NCBI GenBank assembly: GCA_963971405.1
Contig: OZ020488.1
Coordinates: forward strand, 2,480,001 to 2,544,000
Direction: 5' to 3'
DNA from: Psococerastis gibbosa
Taxonomy: Eukaryota; Arthropoda; Insecta; Psocodea; Psocidae
Length of the DNA: 64,000 nucleotides
A program made the translations under genes and the position numbers. The notes beneath the pieces were generated by a model. It did not search any database and was not told the origin of the DNA. It was given only the letters and a program-made list of their open reading frames with translations. Below are positions 56,121 to 64,000 of this stretch, one piece after another. Positions within the stretch are counted from its first letter, which is position 1; each line of letters opens with the position of its first letter.

Positions 56121-58741
56121 AGAGTGGATATGATTAGTTGATACTTGGACGCCGCATATCCCAATTTACGGACAAAAAATGTGAATGGTTTGATTAAATT
56201 GTTATTTGGCATTCGACATGCCTACCCTTTTATAAAGCGCTAGCGTGTTGATAAGATTATGAGTCTGGCTATGACGTCACATAATACTACTAGGGCCCAG
56301 TATAATGTATATGACTTCGTTCAAGTCTGTTTCGCAAGCTGCATGCAAGGACTGCATGGATGCAGGTAAAATAACATTAGGCCTATAAATACACATTTGC
56401 TATAAATATTTTTTTCATCCATATATACTAATACCGTACCTACCTGGTGTTTTTCAGGTTATCTCCATAGGGAAATTCAGTTTTCATGCGTAAAGAAATC
56501 TTGCACTTGTAAAATTTTTCTTTTTGTCACTTGTTTCTTCTCGACATGACTGACCATCAGCTGCATCACGAACGGCCCACCTCCCCAGCTCTTGGGAAAA
56601 CCAGGTGGAAAACATAACTCAGGATGTATAGGCTAGCTCAAAACGTCTCCCAAGACTAGGGAGCAAGCATCACTCTTAAAATTGCTTGGGGTACCTTAGC
56701 AGGGATTAGCTTATTCCGATCAACTGTCAAACTCAAAAGGTAGTCTAACATTCTTTGACTTCTCAATAACAGCGGCGTCGTACAAACCCCAATAGTCCAT
56801 CGCCTAATCCCTACTACAGTATCCCAAGAACCGACTCTCAGGGTTGTTGAACCACAAAACTAGGGTGTCTCTTAAATGAAACCAACAAGCTATAGGGAAA
56901 CTGACCAAAGCAATTTATTGGAGAAAATTGTGAATCGGGGAAAACAACACCACAACTTTACACAACTTACATTTGCTGTATATTAAAGATAATTGACCTT
57001 TGGCTACCGGCAAATTAAAGTTACATAATAAACAAATTTAGATACAATCAATTGAACAATATAGTTAAACCCTAAGAAAGAAAATAAAGCCAGTCCATGT
57101 TTACGTGAGCAGACCTCGGTTAGCATCAACCTACGGTACGTTTACCTAACCTAAAATTTAAACTAGGACAAAATGCCTCTGGGCGCCAACCACTTACTCT
57201 TTTTCCTAATTTACCAAAATTGTAACTAGTGCTCCTTTTATTAAGGCGTGGTCCACTTAATAAAAAGCTTGCCATCATACAGGTTAAACAGTAAGCCCAA
57301 CTAACAGAGATCTGCTTACGTAACAGGTAGAAGATAATAAACAATTTTAACAAATGCTGTAGCTGATTGATTGCCGGATTATATATAATGAAAATTGAAA
57401 CGATGCTACCTGGACTGAAGCGAAGAAATACCCGGAAAAGAAAGTTGTCTGACGTAGCGCCCGCGAGGTGTCGAACAGCCTCTCAGCAATTTCAGACGAC
57501 CCCATCGGCATCGTCCTGGGTGGACCACCCCCGGCTGAATCCGGTTGTCACATCATCTTTTTATATATGCCGGTTCCCCATAGCCACCAAGCCCGGTCCT
57601 CCCAGGATTGCCGAAACCCGTTCCTTAGCCTTCCATAGCCCCCTTCAACACTTATCGGCTTTATCCTTCTCACTTTCCATGGCCATATTTCCGGGTTTCA
57701 CAAGTCACGTTTTCGACACTCTTCACTTAATTTGTATAATATTTAAGTAAAATTGAAGTAAAACTCCCCTTTTCTCTTTTTTCAAAAGTCTCGCACTCTC
57801 ACAGCTGTTCTTGACAGCTCCCCGACAAGTTCAAAACTGTCCAGATTAAAATTGGTCACTTTACGCGCCACTTTTCAACACCTTACACACTGCATAAGAT
57901 TGGATACCTTTGCATGGCAAATACCTAATCATAGTAAAAAGCAATATAATGATTTGTAACAGTTTTAATAATCACAAGCATAGTATAATCTTTCGTATTC
58001 AATAATAAAATTGTCAGAAATACCTTAATAACAGTTAATGCCGAAAATTCGTTAAATTACTTCGTTTTTTTTTTTTAAATTTATTGTCCAAATACCACCC
58101 CTAATACATAAGTTAACAGCCTTTTTATAATAATTCGATAGATTTATAAAATATAATGACTTTTGATCTGACTTAGAATCGTTACCTAGCAGAGCCCTCT
58201 CCCACACTCTACTGGGGTCTTCCAGGTCATCCTTTTTGGCACTTGTAGGGGCCAATGAACCTTGCCCTACCAACGGTAAATGAAATTGATTCCGAATTAA
58301 TTTCTAGCCATTGTCATCCTCGATGTCAACCTACACCGACTAAAAGTGCCAATGAGCAAGCTCAAACATGCTTACCATTGGCATCATAGCAGTCATTACC
58401 TCAACTTAACCAAGTATGGGAACGAATCTACGACACCAAGTTCGATTTAATTAAATTTTGGTAAAAACTGTTTTTGGTAATTTCTCGCATCTTCCTGATG
58501 CTTTTATGCAATATTTTATTGATCCTGTTTCAGTCGGTTTAGGTAATAAGAGGATCTCATTGGAATTTTTTTCACGACGCACTAGTATACTTAGCCATTT
58601 GATATTTTCTTCCACCCAAAAGGCATACCCCGACATGTCCGAAAAACATAGCTAACTCAGGACTGGAACTGACTATAAAACTGCAACAGTAACTATACTA
58701 TTACTCATCCAAAATTCAAAAGGAAATTAAACATTTTAATA
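56121..58741. other. Intergenic DNA without recognised gene
   Basis: Only weak frames are present, the longest being 127 residues at 57367-57750. That frame is rich in Pro and Ser with no family pattern. No clear inverted repeats were found by eye. Confidence 0.4.
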
Positions 58742-58752
58742 GGGTGAGTCTA

Positions 58753-59174
58753 GGAGAGTTGGACCAGGAGGATAGATGGACCACATGCCCTCCAGTGGAG
58801 CCTGAAGGAACTAAATGATATTTGTCGTCTGCTGGCGTCAGTTGTTGACAAAATGGACAGTCCGATGTGATTACTTTGACAAAAAATAGTTTTGTAAATT
58901 TGTTATTGTGAATTTAAAATTCTGGTAAGGCTCAAAATTTTTTTTGCATGTTTTAATTTTAATGTAACTTTTTTATTTTTTTATGTTTCTTTGCCAATTT
59001 GCTTGAGGATTAATCATATATTAATGGATTATTATCGCAAACTCCATTTCACTGTATTTTTTAACAACATGGTGGAAGAATGAGGCGGTCCATCTCTCCT
59101 ACGTGAAAAGGAGAGATGGACCATGGCACTTGGAGGAGAGACGGACCAAAACAAAATAGCGAGGAAAGATGGAT
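58753..59174. repeat. pogo B left iterons (6 copies)
   Basis: Copies at 58753-58765, 58770-58782, 59087-59099 (inverted), 59110-59122, 59135-59147 and a weaker one at 59162-59174. Consensus GGAGAGATGGACC. Confidence 0.8.
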
Positions 59175-59241
59175 CGCTACTATTTTTAACGTTTTATTAG
59201 TTTGTAATAAGTATTTTAGTAAGTTGTTTTTGTTAAAGGTG

Positions 59242-61293
59242 ATGCCGAACGTTTACTTGTCAAAACTTCCTAGCGAATCGAGGAGGGGTTTGTGGACCCA
59301 AGAGCAGTTAATGAATGCTATAGATGCTGTAAAAACCAAAGTGCTTGGAGTAAACGAAGCTGCCAAAACCTACGGGATTCCATCCACAACACTAAAAAAT
59401 AGACTAAAAAATAACAACACAAACAAGGGGAGTCTTGGGCCTGACTCCGAACTTGGCATTGAAGCGGAGCGAAAACTAGCTTCTCATATAAAGAAGCTTC
59501 AGAGACATGGGTTTGCCCCAGATTCAAAGTCTGTCAGGGAGATGGCCTTTAATTTGGCCAAAAAAATGGGCATCAGAACCAAATTTAACGAAAAGGAAGG
59601 TTTAGCTGGCTACGTCTGGCTTAAAAGTTTCTTGCGGCGCAACCCCGACATCAGCGTGAGGAAAGCAGAAGGAGTTTCCATTGCGAGGGCCAAGGGAATG
59701 AACAAAAAAGACGTCAATAGTTATTTCAATCTTCTCCAAGACACTCTTGAACAGAATCAGTTATTTAACAAGCCAGGACATGTTTTCAACATGGACGAAA
59801 CAGGTCTCCAGCTGAACAACAAGCCTGGAAAGGTCCTGGCAGCTAAAGGATCGAAAAGCGTAGCGGCCATCAGTTCAGGCGAAAAAGGAGAAACTGTAAC
59901 ATGCATTGCTTGCGTAAATGGAGAAGGAGTGTTCCTGCCTCCATTTTGCATTTTTAAGGGGAAGAACAAAAAAGAGGAATGGCAAGATGGGATGCCACCA
60001 GGAACAATGGTTGTGATGAATGAAAAATCAGCTTACGTTACCTCTGTATTGTTCCTAACATGGCTGAATGAACACTTTTTGCCAAGGAAACCGCCAGGGA
60101 AAGTTCTGCTTTTATTGGATGGCCATGCATCACACACCAATGAGGTGGAAATGTTAAAGTTCGCTGAAGAAAACGAGATAATTCTACTGGGATTTCCTCC
60201 TCACACGACACACTACCTGCAACCTTTAGACAGGGCGTTTTTCAAGAGCCTCAAGTCATACTGGTATAACTTTTGCAATACTTTCATGCGCACAAATCCA
60301 ACGAGGAAACTGAATAGGTTGGTTTTCGGAAAGTTACTAGGTTTATCATGGGAAAAAGCATGCACCGTTCAAACTGGAATCAATGGATTTAAAGCTACAG
60401 GCGTCATTCCTTTTAACCCCTTGGCCATACCGGCCGAAGCTTATCTAGCCGAAGATGCAAACACAATGGAACAAATGCTTGTTCAAACACAAGACTGCAA
60501 TCCATCTGTTGCAGAGTTGGAAGAGACGCCTGCTCTACAACAAAACATCGTTCCTGCAGTTGCACAGGCAGACAAGGTAATGAACACTCAACCTGCAGGT
60601 CCTCCAGAAAATCCTGGCTCGCCGGTACACACCTCGAATGCAATTTTTGCATCCGGTACTAGCGTTCAAACCCCTAAAACCACACCAGGAAAAATGCTGG
60701 ATGATATTTCACCTGTTCCGGATTTAAACAAGCCATCCACATCCAAAGCTCGGTTTCGAGCTAAACGAGTTGCTGAAATATTCAATTCGGCAGAGAACAT
60801 CAGGAAGCAGTCGGAGAAGCTCAAGCAGCAGCCGGCTAAGAAGGCCAAGAAAAGTTCAATATCCAAATCGACCAAAAGAGCATTGGTATTTTCTGTCCCA
60901 TCTTCTGCGAGAGATTCATCAGATTCATCTGATTCGCAAATTGAAGTGCCATTGGGTCGTGACAGTGACAGCAACGAGGACGATGACGACGGAGCCGAGG
61001 AAAGGAAGTGGCAGCCGGTGGAACGAGTTGTGGGCGAATTCGTTGCGGTGCTATATGAAGGCAAATATTTCCCGGGCGAGATATTATCCATTAAAGAAAC
61101 GGAGGCACACGTGAAATGCATGGCGCCAAGCGGACGCCTATGGAAGTGGCCGGAAAATCCTGACAGGTTCTGGTACCGGTGGAAAGATGTTGTGTCTCAT
61201 ATAAATGAACCGACGAAAACCAGTACAACTAGAAACCTTTTTTTTGTAAAGGAACTTGAGTTTCAAAGTGCTTTTACGTTCAAACTAAAATAG
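59242..61293 (+). CDS. pogo-type transposase B, intact
   Basis: The frame is open from 59116, but that first Met lies inside an iteron. I prefer the Met at 59242 (MPNVYLSKLPSESRRG), matching the start of transposase A; it gives 683 residues. N-terminal Psq-type helix-turn-helix (LMNAIDAVKTKVLGVNEAAK, YGIPSTTLKNRL) is followed by a CENP-B-like segment (VWLKSFLRRNPDISVRKAEG). The DDE core has VFNMDETG (Asp about 185), LLLDGHASHT (about 293) and QPLDRAFFKSLKSYW (about 330). A low-complexity Ser/acidic linker leads to a C-terminal domain (VGEFVAVLYEGKYFPGEI, then LWKWPENPDRFWYRWKD) that looks Tudor- or SH3-like. No stop or frameshift is seen. Confidence 0.9.
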   Translation: MPNVYLSKLPSESRRGLWTQEQLMNAIDAVKTKVLGVNEAAKTYGIPSTTLKNRLKNNNTNKGSLGPDSELGIEAERKLASHIKKLQRHGFAPDSKSVREMAFNLAKKMGIRTKFNEKEGLAGYVWLKSFLRRNPDISVRKAEGVSIARAKGMNKKDVNSYFNLLQDTLEQNQLFNKPGHVFNMDETGLQLNNKPGKVLAAKGSKSVAAISSGEKGETVTCIACVNGEGVFLPPFCIFKGKNKKEEWQDGMPPGTMVVMNEKSAYVTSVLFLTWLNEHFLPRKPPGKVLLLLDGHASHTNEVEMLKFAEENEIILLGFPPHTTHYLQPLDRAFFKSLKSYWYNFCNTFMRTNPTRKLNRLVFGKLLGLSWEKACTVQTGINGFKATGVIPFNPLAIPAEAYLAEDANTMEQMLVQTQDCNPSVAELEETPALQQNIVPAVAQADKVMNTQPAGPPENPGSPVHTSNAIFASGTSVQTPKTTPGKMLDDISPVPDLNKPSTSKARFRAKRVAEIFNSAENIRKQSEKLKQQPAKKAKKSSISKSTKRALVFSVPSSARDSSDSSDSQIEVPLGRDSDSNEDDDDGAEERKWQPVERVVGEFVAVLYEGKYFPGEILSIKETEAHVKCMAPSGRLWKWPENPDRFWYRWKDVVSHINEPTKTSTTRNLFFVKELEFQSAFTFKLK

Positions 61294-61395
61294 AAATTAC
61301 TTGGTTCTTTGGTAATGTTGTTGTACTTAAATGAAAAGTACTTTTTTCTTCACATTTAAATATAAATTTCTTGGGTTGTTGGTAATTTTGTTGTA

Positions 61396-61636
61396 GTCCA
61401 TCTCTCCTCTTACCATTTTTCTTCATAGTCCATCTCTCCTCGATACCTATAGGAGAGATGGACCACCATGACTTTTGGAAAAAATGGTGCAGATTTCTTA
61501 ATAACTGGTGCATTGCTTCCTTGCTCAACAGAGCAAAAGGCCATAAGGCAAAGCATACATTTAGTTGATATTGAGATTAAAAAAGTTGTAATAAGTGCCT
61601 AAAAAACGTCAATAAAAAAAAGTGGTCCAACTCTCC
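61396..61636. repeat. pogo B right iterons (4 copies)
   Basis: Copies at 61396-61407, 61428-61439 and 61624-61636 (GGTCCATCTCTCC orientation) and 61452-61464 in the opposite orientation. Confidence 0.8.
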
Positions 61637-61682
61637 TAGACTTACCCTACTAATAATAGTATAACTTAAACGAATTAATAAA

Positions 61683-63624
61683 TTACTTCTCATCGAATCC
61701 AATAAAAGCCGGAAGATGTTCCAGCTTTCGCCGGTCAGGTACCTGTACAACATTTGAATTACCACTAGCACTCTCAGCGGCATCCACTGAAGCATAGTAT
61801 CTAACGTTAGTTGTAGCTGGTGGCTCTTCGTCTTCATTCTTCCGATTCTGATTTTTTAAATTTCCAACACCTTGAAGTCTTCTCAATTTCTTGACCTTAT
61901 TCTCGGCGATCGTGGCACGAGTTTTGTGCGGGTACGGACATTTTATCCCCTTTCCGCATTTTCCGTTTTTTTCAAACATCGGACAAATGTGGACGTGTCT
62001 TTTGGAACACTGAAACACACAAAAAGAGAAAAATTATTGTTAGAAACTATTCTGACACCTTCATGCACCTATTGCCGGTAATCAATAAAAAAAACATCCT
62101 ACCCAAATGTAATAGTGTGATAGTGAAGATGCTACAAGAAGGGTAGAAAGAGCGGTGGAGGAATGAATGCACTGAAAGTGCTTCAACATTAAAAATGGTC
62201 ACGGACTATAGACTAGACAGTAAACTTCGTGGCGCACCTACACGCAAAATATTTCAAAACAAGGTGAAACATGCAATACTACAAAAAGACCCAGCACTTT
62301 GGAACTTCTAATAACATGCCTCTCAACATACCTCATACCATCTGTATACCAAATGGATCTGTATTACTACTTTAAATTTTTAGTTCTTATATTGTTATCG
62401 GCACCTTGCCTCCACGTGCAAATTGGCTGCACAATGGCAAGGGACCCAAAGAAGAAAAATGTATTATCTAAATTTATGTAACTGAATTTATTTTGGGAAT
62501 TACACTATTATTATTATTATTATAAATACCAGAGGCTGAGATGAAGTTTATCAGTACAGCACGTCACAGGACATGAAGGGATAGGATTAGGTTTGAAGTA
62601 ATGAGAAAAGAGTTCGGGGTAAAAGAACTATTGGTGGAGAGGAAAGCGTGAAGGAGACAGCAATGGTTCGGACACGCAAAAGGAAATGGCCGGTGAAGAA
62701 ATAAGAAGAAGGAAGAGATACATAGATTGAGGGCGAGGGCCGTGGTTGAGTGGTTAGAGTGAGCTTGTATATCAGTCGGGAGAACGGTAGTTTGAATCTT
62801 CAAGGGGACCGGATTTACTCAATAATTCAGATTAGAATACTAGAGCAATGATTCAATCGGCCAGAAACCATCAGTTCTTCGCAGGACTTAGCCTGATGAT
62901 GGGAGTAGCATTCACTCCTGAATCGTCGCCCCCTTCCCCTGACAATGGGCTCCGCCGTACTTACATAACATCTTAACATAATTTGTTTTTACAGTAGGCT
63001 GGCTTTCACGACCAACTCAGATGATGATACAGTACAATCCGGGCTGATGAGACGTTATCAATCTGAAAGAATACTTGGACTGATTCGACTGCATCTCGTG
63101 GTTTGTGCACCTATTTATTCCATAGAATAAATATTTTCATAATTTAAATAGCTTTTTTTCACTTTGATCGCATGCAAAACAATTTAATAAATGTATGCAA
63201 TTGGTCTCTTCAGTCGCCTCAATGAGTAAATTAATACTTGTGCTGAGTTTCGACACGTCTGCATGTAAACCTGATGAGTCCACAGCTTATTTTTAGGAGA
63301 AGTAGGTAGTTCGACAAGTCAAGAGAAGTCTCCTTCTAACTACCAAAAAGCACTGAGTGAGTTTGGGGGCTGGACAATAATTATTTGCTTATAACTATTG
63401 CTACGTCTACAATTACAAACCTACCTACCTGATCACCCAGTTCACAGAATCCCTGTAAGAACGCCCTACAAATGCTTGCTTTGCCGCTGACCTTGACATG
63501 CAGGTATGGGCAGTTCTCGCGGGTACAAACACTTTCTAGGTAATAATGGCACGTCGGCACTTTTTGATGCACCACATCGTGAGACAGCAGACAGTTTTTC
63601 TCTGTGCAAGTGCCCTGTAGAAAT
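61683..63624 (-). CDS. ZC3H3: ZC3H3-type CCCH zinc-finger protein, 3' exons (partial)
   Basis: Two exons on the minus strand join in frame: 63624-63429 and 62009-61683, with donor CAG|GTAGGT and acceptor TTTCAG. They encode a chain of CCCH fingers: RFLQGTCTEKNCLLSH, CHYYLESVCTRENCPYLH, CRAFLQGFCELGDQCSKRH (spanning the splice) and CPMFEKNGKCGKGIKCPYPH, then a short tail ending AFIGFDEK. The order and spacing match ZC3H3, a nuclear protein involved in mRNA polyadenylation and export. The upstream part lies beyond the window edge. The right border is uncertain: the first Cys of finger one can be read in frame across the TTACAG at 63625-63630, so that site may be coding and not an acceptor. The intron 62010-63428 holds a LINE tail and a SINE. 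Confidence 0.8.
62575..62725 (+). pseudogene. LINE ORF tail in ZC3H3 intron
   Basis: The frame gives RIRFEVMRKEFGVKELLVER and, after a stop, QQWFGHAK, the usual end of a non-LTR retrotransposon reverse-transcriptase frame. It lies antisense to the host gene. Confidence 0.5.
62735..62995 (+). repeat. tRNA-derived SINE in ZC3H3 intron
   Basis: A box TGGTTGAGTGG near 62753 and B box GGTAGTTTGAATC at 62786-62798 mark a tRNA-like head. A non-tRNA body follows to about 62995. The right limit is an estimate. Confidence 0.6.
63004..63265 (+). repeat. Composite of two dispersed repeats
   Basis: The first part (AATCCGGGCTGATGAGAC near 63046) matches 2398-2460. The second part (GCAAAACAATTTAATAAATG near 63175 and CTCTTCAGTCGCCTC) matches 20597-20700. 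Both lie in the ZC3H3 intron. Confidence 0.5.
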
Positions 63625-64000
63625 CTGTAACATGGAAGAGAAATTAGGCTGTCTGGACCACTATCCTTTGATAAATAATTACCCAAGATTTTATCAACCC
63701 CTATCTGGTAAAGAGCACATTATCCCGATATCCCACCTTCCCAATATCCATCTTTAACTTAACTCCAAAAAATCCACTATCGAGGGCACTTATACCATAA
63801 TAATAAACAAAAAGTAACAAGTTCAATTAATACACCACAAACAACACATGAACACAACACACACACACACTACTACACTCACAAAATATACACTGTAACG
63901 AATGCCATCGCGGGATTGTTAGAATAATTATTTTAGAAAATATAATATATATCCACCCTAGAACGGGCCTAGCCCATAGGGAAATGTTTTTAAAATTGTA
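63625..64000. other. ZC3H3 intron or upstream coding part, to window edge
   Basis: I see no further CCCH finger on the minus strand here. An (AC)n run lies near 63856-63870. The remaining 5' exons of the gene must lie to the right of the window. Confidence 0.4.

Larger units (their letters stand above)
58742..61647 (+). mobile_element. Complete pogo-type element B
   Basis: Ends GGGTGAGTCTAGGAGAGTTG and GGGTAAGTCTAGGAGAGTTG (read inward) match over 25 bp with one mismatch. TA flanks both (58740-58741 and 61648-61649). The subterminal word GGAGAGATGGACC occurs about 10 times in both orientations. One intact transposase gene lies inside. It inserted 35 bases downstream of the ZC3H3 stop codon. 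Confidence 0.92.

Noticed and set aside
57367-57750. 127-residue ORF as a gene
   Set aside because: No recognisable domain, low-complexity composition, no splice or element context.

Overview
The window looks like nuclear DNA of an arthropod, most likely an insect with a large, repeat-rich genome. The evidence is AT-rich sequence, spliced genes with GT/AG introns, tRNA-derived SINE-like repeats, and a dense population of animal DNA transposons (hAT, PIF/Harbinger, piggyBac, pogo/Tigger, mariner, MULE-like). The species cannot be named; a polyneopteran (cockroach, stick insect or relative) is a guess from the repeat style.

Only one gene looks like a host gene: the 3' part of a ZC3H3-type CCCH zinc-finger gene on the minus strand at the right end (61683-63624 and beyond the edge). 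Almost everything else is transposons in layers.

0-11 kb holds a TTAA-flanked foldback element, several MITEs, a pogo fragment, and a relic of a negative-strand RNA virus L (polymerase) gene at 2512-4170. 11-18 kb is a graveyard: two halves of a DUF7869-type gene around a decayed LTR-retrotransposon gag/protease, plus Helitron-like, LINE, mariner, hAT and DDE_Tnp_4 fragments. 18-20.3 kb has a nearly intact gene of an unrecognised transposon-type family. 21-24 kb has a piggyBac N-terminal relic followed by a 602-bp tandem array. 25-33 kb has a hAT-like MITE split by a mariner, then SWIM, Ulp1, hAT and MULE-like relics and another MITE.

34-43.8 kb is a two-gene PIF/Harbinger element (MADF-type protein plus transposase, convergent) that received an intact hAT element just upstream of its transposase start. 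45-47.9 kb is a piggyBac element split by a LINE 3' end. 48.1-50.9 kb and 58.7-61.6 kb are two complete pogo-type elements, each with an intact transposase and its own repeated subterminal motif. Between them are MITEs, a perfect 61-bp-arm hairpin and unannotated AT-rich DNA.

The elements that look most complete are the two pogo elements and the nested hAT. The Harbinger and piggyBac elements keep clean ends but carry broken genes, so any movement would need transposase supplied from elsewhere.
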